From: Canna indica
Lineage: Eukaryota > Streptophyta > Magnoliopsida > Zingiberales > Cannaceae
Direction of reading: 5' to 3'
DNA: 64,000 nucleotides
NCBI GenBank assembly: GCA_034359265.1
Contig: CP136895.1
Coordinates: 50,920,001 to 50,984,000 of the forward strand
Notes under the pieces: model-generated
What the model was told of the DNA's origin: nothing
What the model saw: the letters and a program-made list of their open reading frames with translations, nothing else
The model's database searches: none
Program-made: the position numbers and the translations under genes
Shown: in pieces, positions 34,250-44,300 of the stretch
Position numbering within the stretch: the first letter of the stretch is position 1
Layout of the letters: each line of letters starts with the position of its first letter

Positions 34250-36023
34250 CATTGATCAGGAGGGGGGCGGGGAGGAGGCTACGGCAGAAGGGGGGGCGGC
34301 AGAGGAGGGGGAAGGGTTGTTAGGGCGAACAGATGAAGTGACAGGAAAGGAGGGGTTAGAATTAGAGTGGGATGGTGATGGTAATGGGGTAATGGCAGCG
34401 GATAAGGATGAAGGAACGAGGTTAAGTTGACCCGAGTTAGCAGCAACTCGGGTAAAAAAGAGAGCATTAGAGCCGTTGGATGCGGTTGTCTTTGGGATCC
34501 AGCGATTGGCACGTGCCGGGGAGAGGGTAGGGTAGTTCAGCCCACCCGAAAACCTAGGCGTCGCCGGCGAAATCGAGCCCACATTTATTGCCTCAGATAT
34601 GCCAGCTGTAGGAGTAGATTCAGGCGGATCGCATGACGCACCGATGGAGATCGAAGCGTCGTGAGGGACAGCACCCGAAGGCGCGGAGTTCAAGGGCAGA
34701 TCCGCACTCGATTTCAACTCATTAAAGCGCAGGCGAGATGAATCGACTGGGCGCAAAGGTGCGCGAGAATTCGGATCTGGATTATCGGGCATATATTCGC
34801 CCTCCTCAGGATCCGAACCCGAGACAAAAACCAAAGCCCGATCGGTGCGGGGCAGTGCTGCGAGCATCAGCCGGGTGGGAACCCTGGCGAATACGACTGC
34901 CTCGCCACCTGGTTACCTGCACCCATGGGCCACAAGCTGGCACCGGTGGCGCCTCAACCAGTGGTTGGTTGAGGTTAATTGAAGAGCCAGAAGTAGATTT
35001 TTCAACGTTAACGACGTTTGAAATCAGAGCATTAGAGGATAAATTCAAAGAGGCATTCGGCGGAACAAAAGAAGGTACAAAAAAAATCGACGAAACAAAA
35101 GCTGAAGCACCAAGTTTCAGCGAGCATTCCACTTCACGGTGACCTATGCAGCCACACGAATAGCAAAGAGACAGCAAGTTCTCGTAAGCCAGAGGCTAAA
35201 AGAATTCATTACCCACGGTACCAATCCACAATCCCTGTTTAAGGGGTTTTGCTAAATCGATTTCAACACAGAGGCAGACATATCGCCCACGAACAAAGCT
35301 AAATGAACGAGAATCCATGGAAAGAACTTTGCCAATCGAGTTTTCGATCAAAGAAATAGATTCAATATTCCAAAATTCTAAAGGTAAACCCAAAAGTCGG
35401 ACCCAAATAGGTGTCATCGAGAAAGACTCATGCCATGGACGGAAAGATGGCCGCCATGGGGTAAGACGCAAAGAACATCCACGTAAAGAATAAGGTCCTC
35501 CAATGTGGACCGTTATAGATGATTTCGAATCAGAAAAACCGAAACACAAAGTAATCCTCCTCTAAATCAATAATCGATTTAAAACCAACAGAATGTCATA
35601 AACGTTTAGCCCAATCGGAAATCACCGAAAGCGGCGGAGGACGGCCAAAAAAATTGCCGATCAAGCAGTGCTCCCAGGGAGCGCACCACGAAGCGATTTG
35701 ATCGGGAGAAAAATGCACATAAGCAAAAGCCGCATGGATATTTTTCAAGGTAGGATTAAACGTTACCACTGGCGACACTTGGTCGTCACGAAGGAGATGA
35801 GCCCATGAAACGGGGGGAGCCGATATTAGAGGTCGGGAGGAAGATCTTGGATGAGATGCCCTTTTATCTGAGGATACCGGGGTCGCGAGGATGAGTTCCT
35901 CCGAGAGCTTGGCGGATCACGAGCTCCATCAGGAGGTCGACCTCGATTGGGAGGAGGTTTGCCAGTTGAAGGAGTGCATACAGGAGGCAAAGAGGCAGCC
36001 GAAGGCGCTGTTGCGTTCGCCAT
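34250..36023 (-). pseudogene. LINE-B ORF1 (DUF4283 and CCHC RNA-binding protein)
   Basis: The start at 36023 (MANATAPSAASLPP) is the first ATG of the element. After a frame break near 35826 the reading goes on with FAYVHFSPDQIASWCAPWE, a DUF4283 domain (WVRLLGLPLEFWNIESI, then GKVLSMD and RGRYVCLCVEIDL) and a zf-CCHC_4 knuckle CYSCGCIGHREVEC (about 35165-35124). A long Ser/Pro-rich tail reaches about 34256. The protein would bind LINE RNA and form the ribonucleoprotein. Stops near 35195 and 34868 and shifts near 35590 and 35550 break it. The layout matches plant L1 ORF1. Confidence 0.8.
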
Positions 36024-36032
36024 CTGGTTCCC

Positions 36033-36819
36033 AATATCACTAGCATTTCTAATATATCATATAAGCATGTCTTTTTTTGCAGGGCTTTGAACTCATGATG
36101 CAATATTGAATGCATCAAAGGTTCAAAAATCAATTAGCAAAATCACATGACATAGATCATTTACAAAATGCATCTAATTAAAACCACTAGTATTGAAACC
36201 CAGACAATGTTAACCACTTAACTAATTTAACCCTACTAGAGAGTAGAGTTTACTTCCTACTCTCTTAGTTATTAATTTAAGGTCTCATAAGGCCTCAAAA
36301 TTAATTCCATTTTATTCTATGTACACACAGAGGCAAAGATGAAGGGTTTACTTCCTACTCTCTTGCTTCTCTGTGTTGCATCTCAGTTGGCCACAGTAAT
36401 CCTCTGTACTCTGTTTCCTGAACTGGCAAGACAGTAATCCTAGCTATTACTCTTCTTTTTTCTTCTTCTTCGTTTTAGTTTGTTTCTTTAGATTCAAAAA
36501 TCTTTCTTCTTTTTTAGAGTACAAAAAAATATGACTTCAAGAACACTCAATTTTTTAGAGTAACACTCAATAAGTACATGGGAACTTATTTTCTGTTGCT
36601 ACTAAAATGATAGAATTTGTGCTATTCTAAGTTTTGTGCTCCCGGTTAGTAAATTGCAATAATATAAACTGTTCTTGGTAGAGTAATTACTGATTCAAAG
36701 TTAAATATTCTAATTAACAATAATATATCTGTTTATGTTTTAGTGATTTTCATGTTGTTTCTGGATCTATTATTAATATCTTTTTATATTTTTTCTTATA
36801 TTAGGTTTACTTTAATTTC
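36033..36819 (+). other. CACTA region between LINE-B and the transposase
   Basis: Starts with the second copy of the LINE-B TSD, then about 770 bases of AT-rich, non-coding sequence. It includes repeated 'acttcctactctctt' blocks (36251 and 36350). I recognise no gene; introns or untranslated sequence of the CACTA gene are likely. Confidence 0.5.
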
Positions 36820-38690
36820 TTGGAGAGGTTAAATATTGTTTTATCTATGGATAATATTGACAAGAGTTGGATGAAGGCTCATAGGTTTAGTGCAGAATAT
36901 ATGAGAGGAGTAGATCAATTTCTTGACTATGCTTTTCGCAATTCAACTCGAAATGATAACAGAATCAAATGTCCATGTGTTAATTGCAACAATGTCCACT
37001 TGAAATCTAGAGAAGAGGTTAAGTATGACTTGTGTAAGAAAGGGATGGTGCAAAGCTACATTGTTTGGTACTTTCATGGTGAAGAGGAAGATGTCATTGT
37101 ACAGGATGATGAGGAGTCAGATAAAGAGTATGTAGATGATGTAGTTACAATGTTGGAGGAGGGGCTAGGGATGCCACATATGAGCAGTGGAATTGGTGAC
37201 GAGCTAAACAATGATATGGAACCAAATGAAGAAGCGAAAAAGTTTTATAGATTGTTGAAAGATGCGGAGACGATGCTTTCTCCTGGTTGCTCTGAACATT
37301 CTAAACTTTCTTTTCTTGTGAATTTGCTGCACTTAAAGTGTCGTAATGGATGGAGTAACAAGAGAGTTACAGACTTACTCTAATTCTGGAAAAAGGCATT
37401 TCGACTCGAGACTATTCCTGACTCTTATTATGAAGCTAGGAAATTCATTAGAGATCTAGGTCTCGACTATGTGAAAATAGATGTTTGTGAGAACTTTTGC
37501 ATGCTTTATTGGAAGGATAAGGAGCACATTGATCACTGCTCATCATGTGGGGCTTCTAGATGGAAAAGAGAAATGGATGATGATTCGTCGTCTTCGAGAC
37601 CCAAAAGAATTGCGGTGAAATCCATAAGATATTTTCCATTAAAATCTAGGCTTAAGAGATTGTTTATGTCATCAAAGACCGCTGCTGAAATGATATGGCA
37701 CGATGTGGGGCACATCAAAGATGGAACTTTAAGGCATCCGGCAGATACTGAAGCGTGGAAAAGGCTTGATGAGGTGGACCTTGCATTTCATTCAGATCCT
37801 CGTAATGTCAGGCTAGGATTAGCAAGTGATGGTTTTAACCCTTTTGGCACAATGAGTTCTATTCATAGTACATGGCCAGTTCTACTGACACCCTACAATT
37901 TACCGCCATGGATGTGCATGAAAAATCCTTTTATTTTTTTGTCAACACTAATACCTGGTCCTAAGGCTCCCGAAAACAAAATTGACGTTTGTTTGCAACC
38001 ACTAGTTGAGGAGCTAAAAGATTTGTGGAATGTGGGTGTTGAAACATATGACGCCTTCAGGAAACAAAATTTCAAAATGTGTGCTGCCTTGCTATGGACT
38101 ATTAATGACTTTCCTACATATGCCAATTTGTCTGGATGGAGCACAAAAGGAAGGTGGGCTTGTCCTTGTTGTAATAAATATACTTCCTCGATTTATTTGA
38201 AGAATGGGAAGAAACAGTGTTATATGTCTCATTGTCGGTTTTTACCGATGGATCATGCATAGAGGAATGACAAGAAGAACTTTAATGGCGAGAAGGAATT
38301 GGAGGAAAAGCCCCCACAATTATCTGGAGATGATATATTGAAACAATTGTGTGAATATAAGCAAGAAATAGAAAGACTTGGAGTAGGGAAGAAAATCCCA
38401 AGAGATGATTGGTAGTGCAATTGGAAGAAGCGAAGCATCTTTTTTGACTTACCATATTGGAAAAATCTGTTGTTGCGACATAATTTAGACGTGATGCATA
38501 TTGAGAAGAACATTTGTGATAATGTGCTTTTCATGCTGTTGAACGTGGACAAAAAATCTAAGGACAACTATAACTCTCGACTAGATCTAAAGGAGTTGGG
38601 CATTAGACTGAAACTTCATCCGGTGGAGACAGAGAGCAGAGTGTTATTACCTAGCTCCTGCATGTTACACATTATCATCCAATGAGAAGT
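36820..38690 (+). pseudogene. CACTA transposase TNP2-like (broken)
   Basis: The ATG at 36820 heads a Transpos_assoc-type domain (KSWMKAHRFSAEYMRGVDQF, CPCVNCNNVHLKSREEVKYD). A linker with SPGCSEHSKLSFLVNLLHLK follows. After a TAA at 37381 comes CENFCMLYWKDKEHIDHCSS and the Transposase_21 core (RYFPLKSRLKRLF, RHPADTEAWK, ASDGFNPFG, PYNLPPWMCMK, GPKAPENKIDVCLQPLVEEL, FPTYANLSGWSTKGRWACP, LDVMHIEKNICDNVL). Further stops at about 38260 and 38413 plus frame breaks make it a pseudogene. Transposases of this type recognise the subterminal repeats and cut at the CACTA ends. Confidence 0.9.
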
Positions 38691-38694
38691 TGAA

Positions 38695-39162
38695 ATATAT
38701 TGTGTGAATTCTTGAAGGGGGTTAAGCTTCCAGATGGTTATTCTCCTAACATATCTTGGTGTGTGAATCTTAAGGAGAGAAAAGTTTCTTCTCTTAAAAG
38801 CTATGATTGTCATGTTCTCATGCAACGATTAATGCCACTTGCAATACGCTCATTACTGCCCAAGGATGTTTGTGAGGCGTTGATCGAGTTATGTGGCTTT
38901 TTTACCGAGATTTGTTCAAAGGTCTTGAAGACAAAGGATTTGGAGCGATTAGAAAGTCAAATTGTCTTGACACTTTGCAAATTGGAAAGAGTATTTGAAG
39001 AAAATAGATGATGATAGGAGGAAGATGGAGGAGAGGATGATGGAGAAAAGAATGGAAATGGAGAGGAAGAAAATGGAGGAAAAGATGGAGGAGGATCGAC
39101 GAAAGATGTAGATACTACTTGCTTTCGTGGAGGAAATGAAAACCAAAAAGTGACTTGTTTGA
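38695..39162 (+). pseudogene. CACTA transposase 3' part (DUF4218-like, coiled coil)
   Basis: The reading GVKLPDGYSPNISWCVNLKE, then KSYDCHVLMQRLMPLAIRSL and LCGFFTEICSKVL, matches the DUF4218 region that follows the TNP2 core in CACTA proteins. The usual remainder of DUF4218 is missing. The sequence passes quickly into a Met/Glu/Lys-rich coiled coil (about 39005-39110), as found near the end of other plant CACTA proteins. An internal deletion is likely. Confidence 0.75.
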
Positions 39163-39560
39163 TGTAAGGATGAACACTCTTATTATATGCATGATGTAAG
39201 GGTAATTTAGATTGTTATTCTATAGTTTGTAGTAACTAATGTTGATTTTGGTTTGAATTTCAATGTTAGATTCTTATTCTATGCACACAGTTTGTAGAAT
39301 TAAGATTTACTCATTCTATGAATTTCTATGAATTGAGATTTTTGGTTGTAGTGTGTAGTTGTATTGGTTTTTAAATTAGAGAATTATAGTTGTATTATTT
39401 TTGAAATAATTGTTTCAGTAATTAGCAGTGTTGTTTAGGGAAATAAATCAATTTCCTCTATTGGTTTTTGAAATAGCTGCAGTGTTTAGTGTTTAGTGTT
39501 TGTGAATAGGGAAATAAATTCATTTATTAATAGTGTTTGTGATGTGTGTTAAGGAAATAA
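39163..39560 (+). other. CACTA 3' untranslated region, no gene seen
   Basis: AT-rich sequence between the last coding remnant and the right subterminal array. It contains short degenerate repeats ('gaaataaat..att', 'tgtttgtga') and no conserved reading frame. Confidence 0.5.
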
Positions 39561-39564
39561 ATTA

Positions 39565-40142
39565 ATTCCTGGGGGCCTCAGCCCCCGGGAAATAGATCCA
39601 TTCCTGGCGGTCGCAGCCCCCGGGAAAAGAAACATTTCCTGGGAGCCATGGCCCCTAGAAATAGCTATATTTCCTGGGGGCCAAGGCCTCCGAAAAATAA
39701 ATTTATTTCCCGGGGTCAGGTTGGCCCCAGGAAAGCTACTATTTCTTAGGGGCCACGACTCGGCCCCCGGGAAATCTATCTATTTCTTGGGGTCAGGTCG
39801 GCCCCCAGGAAAGCTACTATTTCCTGGGGGCCATGGCTTGGTCCCCGGGGAAATCTATCTATTTCCTAGCAGCCGAGGCCCCCGAAAAAATAGTCCTATT
39901 TCTTGGGGGTCTCGGCCCCCGGGAAAGCTATTATTTCCTAGGGTCCCGGGCCCCATGAAAGCCATTATTGTTGTGGGTCCAAGATGTCGACATAAGATTT
40001 TTTTCCTGAGAGCCAATCGTTGACCCTCGATTATTCATTCGCCGACGTATCTTTTTCTGGGGACATCTGAGGGTCGGGTGGTCCTCACTAAAAGGATTTA
40101 CCATCTTTCTAGTGGGGGTCGCGGCCCCCGGGAAATATCATC
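39565..40142. repeat. CACTA right subterminal repeats (GGGGGCC/GGCCCCC type)
   Basis: About ten units of 50-65 bases read 'tttcctgggggcc..ggcccccgggaaa', each an inverted repeat ending in GGGAAAT or AGGAAAG. They are much richer in G and C than the rest of the element. The last ~100 bases return to GACCCTC / GTCCTCACTAAAAGG forms like the left end. This is the cis-acting end of the CACTA element. Confidence 0.85.
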
Positions 40143-40154
40143 TTTCTTGTAGTG

Positions 40155-41250
40155 AACAGATACTTGTGCTCGAATGGATTTCAATTCTCATGGTGGAGGT
40201 GAACTCCAAAAAATTGCCAGGTGCACTAAGGAGAGTCAAAGATCTTCATTTGGATGCAATAAGAGGAGGAGTAGAAGGAAACACTATCGGCCTTGATATG
40301 ATGTTTCCATGCAAAGATGAGACCGCCAGTAGTACCAGAGGGGTCAACTGCATTAATATTGTCAAAGCCACAAGAACGAAGAAGGTTGGAATACTAATGT
40401 CCTGAGCGTTTAACTTCCATGAGAAAAATGCAATCGGGAGAACTTAAAGGATAGATCCTTCCCTAGGCCTTGACAATTCCATATGATGATTTTCATTGAT
40501 GGTTCGGGGGCCAATCATGGCTGGCCGCCTCCACCATCGAGCAATCAGAGAGAAGAGATGTAGATTTCAGACGTTTATTGACCTCAAGGTCCAAAATTTT
40601 ACCAGCTCTTTTCCTACTACCTGTTGAGATGGATGAGGATATAGGATTTTCTGGAGAAGACCTTGAGGTGATCCTTTTGCCTGCTATTTTGGTCCTCCTA
40701 TCGGTGGCCGATTGCATTCTGGTATCTTCAGAAGGAGAGAGGAAGGTCTCTGAGTTGTGTGTTATAGGAGGGACCGAGTCCATGTTAAGAGTTGATAGAT
40801 TATAGAGAATATTTGGAGCAAACTTGGAAGGAGTATACTTTGAGTTGTTGGAAGGATTTTTAGGAGCCATTAGGATCTTGCGTCCAGATTGAGATACACG
40901 TAATCAAGGGCTGAATTTATAATGTTGGACACAATCCTTTAACTAGTCTTTTATTACTTTAGAGCAGCTTTTGTCGTCATGGCCTATCTGTCAATAGTAG
41001 CAGAACAGAGGAAGGTGTTCATAACGAAAATCTATCCAAAACACACGATGCGCCGAAGAGGATGAAGAAATACCTCTTTTAATAGGTTTTTCAACATCAG
41101 TACTGATTTTTGCTTTGGTGATGAACCCTTGGGGATCATTGACTGAGAAGAAGTCTATGTGTTCTATCTCACCAAGTCTTCCGCAAATTTTCCTACTCAC
41201 TTTGGTATTTCGGAGGTGCCCCGAAACACACCAACATTGAACCCAGTATG
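40155..41250 (-). pseudogene. LINE-A, 5' part: ORF1 end and endonuclease start
   Basis: Minus strand. From about 41245 downward: CWCVSGHLRNTKVSRKICGR and ISTDVEKPIKRG, then YEHLPLFCYY..GQIGHD (DUF4283 end and zf-CCHC_4), a Ser/Lys-rich ORF1 tail (about 40870-40500), and the start of an APE-type endonuclease with GTTGGLIFAWKHH and FGVHLHHEN (about 40350-40180). It runs up to the CACTA end at 40154. Removing the CACTA and one AAC joins it directly to LISTINNIHSPILLGGDFN at 28260. Frame breaks are present. The left (5') end is lost at about 41250, where a gypsy relic begins. Confidence 0.82.
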
Positions 41251-42420
41251 GCCGAGTTCCGAGAATGGGTTGTGTTACATGGAGATGGAAGAACTCCGAG
41301 AAGCCAGAAAGGCCGACAGGATGATGCCGAGGACAAAAAAAATCCAAAAAATCCAATAAGAATGGCGAAGACTGAGATCGCCATGACTGAGACAATAGCA
41401 AAAGCGCGAAGTCGCCACCCCGACCGACTCCAGATACAAAAAATATACTCCACTAAATGCGAAGAAGGAAACCATCGTTCGAGAAATTTACGACTTGTAG
41501 GTTCTCAAACACCCCATTAATGTTGGAAAGCAAAACGTACCACCTAATGCCAATAAGAGCAAGAGGTATGCATTCCACGACACCTATGGACAAAACACTA
41601 ATGACTGCGTGGTGTTAGGAGAGCAGATCGAGGACCCGGTTCGGGAGGGACGACTCGACCGTTATATCGACCGAATGAGAGGACGTAACCGGGATCGGAA
41701 CAACCACGACCACCGACGCCGAAGCCGCGGCAGAATGCTCCAGGGACACCCTAGACGCCACCACAACGACAATAGGACTACCAGGTCGGCCAACGAGACC
41801 CGTGAGGTCATAGACCACATAGCTAGCGGATTCGCAGGAGGAGGCGAGACAAGATTGGCTAGGAAGAGATCCTTCCAGACCATCATGACAATTGACGATG
41901 CAGCTCGCCCGCAAATGCCCACCATCAAAGCCCTAATAATATCATTTTTTGAATCCGACTTTCGAGAGATTGATAAAAATCTACACGATCGTGTCGTCAT
42001 ATCTGTAATCGCCGACAACTTTATTGTAATGAAAGTCCTGGTAGATCGAGGAAGCTCGGCCGACATCCTCCTTTATTACATGTTCAGAAGAATGCAGCTA
42101 ATCAAGGGCTCACTCCACCCCTTTAACAGAGACCTTATAGGCTTCTCGGGAAACAGGTCAATGTCCGAGGTTCTATGTGGTTAAGAATGATGTTCGACTC
42201 CCGACCTAAGATGAAGACGATCGACATACACTATTTGGTTATTGACATCCCTAGTCCCTATCATATGATCCTGGGGTGACCCTCGCTGAACAGTCTAGGA
42301 GCCGTCATGTTGACTCCCCATATGGCGCTTAAATTTCTCATTTCAGAGCAGAAGTGGGGGTGCTCCACGCTGACCAAAAAGAAGCTCATCGATGTTACAA
42401 CGAATGTTTGAAACAAAATG
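41251..42420 (+). pseudogene. Ty3/gypsy relic: Gag end and aspartic protease
   Basis: Plus strand. The reading AFHDTYGQNTNDC (a Gag CCHC-region remnant), then DPVREGRLDRYID and an Arg/His-rich linker, ASGFAGGGETRLARKRSFQ, and the protease region with KVLVDRGSSADILLYYMF. The active-site triplet expected as D-T/N-G is D-R-G here, so the catalytic triad is damaged. After a frame break near 42180 the C-terminal protease part follows (MILG*PSLNSLGAVMLTPH). The pattern is that of Tat/Ogre-like plant gypsy elements. No reverse transcriptase or integrase follows. Confidence 0.75.
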
Positions 42421-42904
42421 CGACCAAATTGGAGGAGCCGATTGTCGCACCCCGTCAGGCCCCCTTGGGGGATAGTAGCCGAGGACGCAACCTCAACGCA
42501 TAGACGGTTTGAAACCCGAACGCGACTCGAGCAAACGAAACTCGCCAGAGCTCGCCCTGAGCCAAGCCTAAAGCACGATGCAGATCCCCACTAGACTACA
42601 TCAACTCCTAAGCTCTGAAATCAACAAGGGCAAACCGAATCGAGCCGACAAACGAAAGCTCGCCCGAATCGAGGAAGAAGCGACCTTCCTTGCTTCAACC
42701 ATAAATGGAAGACATAGGGTTTTTCTTCGTAGGTCTTAACGAGACCTAACTCCACATGAACTGAACACCTCATCCAAGGGAACTTTACTATATTACTAGC
42801 TTCTTTTCCATTTAATAAAGGTCACTCCCTTTCTTTACTTCTCTATGTGTGCATCCAGGAAATTTACCAGTTGTCTTGCCATACATGACAGACGAACGCC
42901 TTCA
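42421..42904. other. Spacer after the gypsy relic
   Basis: Some 480 bases with no conserved frame. It may be untranslated sequence or part of a gypsy LTR: the stretch 'ctttacttctctatgtgtgcatccagg' near 42832 precedes the tandem array. I cannot assign it further. Confidence 0.35.
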
Positions 42905-43660
42905 ATGACCTCAAGAAAATGGTCTCACCTTACACTCCCTACGAGCTCGACTTAACCCCAAGCGCGGTCCTCGACCTCAGCGTGACTACTTATAGCCACA
43001 GCGCCCTTAAAGACTTGGGCTCAACACCCTCAACGATCCCAAGCGTGGTCTCACCTTACGCTCCCAACGAGCTCGACTTGTACCCAAGCCTGGTCCTCGA
43101 CCTCAGCACCCTTGAAGACCTGGGCTCAACGCCCCTAAGCGTGGTCTCACCTTACACTCCTCGCGACCTCGACCTGACCTCAAGCATGGTCCTCGATCTA
43201 AAAGCCACTACTTACGGCCTCAACGCCCTCAACGACCCCAAGCGTGGTCTTATCTTACGCTCCCCGCGAGCTCAACTTGACCCCAAACACGATCCTCGGT
43301 CTAAATGCCACTACTTACTGCCTCAACACCCTTGAAGACCTAGGTTCAACACCCCCAACGACCTCAAGTGTGGTTGCGAGTTTGACTTGACCCCAAGCGC
43401 GATCCTCGACCACAACGCCACTACTTACGACCTTAGTGCCCTTGAAGACCTGGGCTCAACGCCCTCAATGACCCCAAGTGTGGTCTCATCTTACGCTCGC
43501 CATGAGCTCGGCTTGACCCCAAACACGATCCTCGGTCTCAACCTCACTACTTACGACCTCCACGCCCTTGAAGACCTAGGCTCAACGCCCTCAATCACCC
43601 CAAGTATGGTCTCGCATTACGCTCCCCTAATGTTATCTTCCGAGGGTCGATCGAACCGTC
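42905..43660 (+). repeat. Tandem repeat, 126-bp period (about seven units)
   Basis: Units begin 'tggtctcacctta' and recur at about 42920, 43047, 43143, 43245, 43371, 43482 and 43608. Three intervals are 126 bases and the others are shorter (96-111) through internal deletions. Each unit reads roughly VSPYAP.ELDLTPS.VLDL in one frame, then TTY..ALEDLGSTPS, so 42 codons per unit. The frame is open over several units. It follows a Tat/Ogre-like gypsy relic, and such elements often carry tandem repeats in their untranslated regions, so a transposon origin is more likely than a host protein. Confidence 0.8.
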
Positions 43661-44138
43661 CAACTAATCTATTTTGATCCATTAAATGATCATATTTCAC
43701 TCCATACTCTTTCCCACTCTATATGAACTTTTGTTTTCGTGTTGTTTAGGATCATGTTTGTTTATTGAGCCATTCATAGACCTTTGAAAGCTTTAAAAAG
43801 TGATTCAAAGTCCAAACTCTTATTTTTCATCCTCAAACCTTCAATCTTCACTTCGTACCATCAAATCTGAAGTTCATCATCTTGAAACCTTGAAATGCTC
43901 AAAGCATACCTCAAAAGCAGGGTGCAATCGTACAGGTAGCTATCAACATTATTGTTGGCACTACACATCCAACGACCACTTATTATTTCCAATGGATCCA
44001 AAAACCAATGAGGCACAAAGGTGATATCATTTGCAAAAATGATCAAAACCAACTTCACAATGTGCATAGGGTTATTCCTCATGCACACCACTTAACGAGA
44101 CCAAAAGCATAGAAATAGTGGACAAAAGGGACATTTTC
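43661..44138. other. Unassigned interval
   Basis: No gene recognised. Short frames only; slight AT bias; no terminal repeats found. Confidence 0.4.
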
Positions 44139-44300
44139 TTAGATGACATGTTGAAATACCTCTTTGCCGGGGTTGTCAATCAAAATCCCTTGACAAAGGG
44201 AGAGAGATAAATAGATCACAATACAAACGCAGACCCGGCCTCTTTTAGAGCAAAAAAATTGATCATTATTCCATAAAACCTTACCCGAACTATTAGCAAA
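44139..44300 (-). pseudogene. Fragment of a LINE ORF1 (DUF4283-like)
   Basis: Minus-strand reading ANSSGKVLWNNDQFFCSKRG, then RVCVCI, followed by LCQGILIDNPGKEVFQHVI. It parallels LINE-B ORF1 at 35340-35200 (GKVLSMD..SFSFVRGRYVCLCVEIDL..LKQGLWIGTVGNEFF). The shared pattern GKVL..D..F....RGR.CVCI marks it as a short piece of a third L1-type ORF1. It has no detectable flanking LINE sequence. Confidence 0.5.

Larger units (their letters stand above)
29865..36032 (-). mobile_element. LINE-B, near-full-length L1-type LINE with RNase H, 18-bp TSD
   Basis: AATATCACTAGCATTTCT occurs at 29847-29864 and again at 36033-36050, flanking the element exactly. On the minus strand the element starts with a leader of about 9 bases, then ORF1 (36023 to about 34250) and ORF2 (about 33950-29895: endonuclease, reverse transcriptase, zf-RVT, RNase H), and ends in an A-rich tail (T-run on the plus strand, 29865-29877). 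This is the signature of target-primed reverse transcription. Only a handful of frame breaks are seen. It sits inside the CACTA element. Confidence 0.93.
28261..40154 (+). mobile_element. CACTA (En/Spm) transposon, 11.9 kb, TSD AAC
   Basis: The ends are CACTACAAGAAA at 28261-28272 and TTTCTTGTAGTG at 40143-40154, a perfect 12-bp terminal inverted repeat with the CACTA signature. Both flanks carry AAC (28258-28260, 40155-40157), the 3-bp TSD of the superfamily. Long subterminal repeat arrays lie at both ends and a TNP2-type transposase lies inside on the plus strand. The element split LINE-A and was itself invaded by LINE-B (29865-36032). Without LINE-B it would be about 5.7 kb. The transposase is broken, so it is not autonomous now. 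Confidence 0.95.

Noticed and set aside
34250..34870. Open plus-strand and minus-strand Ser/Pro- or Gly/Glu-rich frames as separate genes
   Set aside because: They coincide with the low-complexity tail of LINE-B ORF1; the plus-strand ones are its shadow.
36820..39162. Active CACTA transposase
   Set aside because: In-frame stops at 37381, about 38260 and about 38413 plus shifts and a missing part of DUF4218 rule out a complete protein.
43861..44091. Possible coding exon on the minus strand near 44000
   Set aside because: Reading frame has no recognisable motif and no splice context that links it to the PCO gene.
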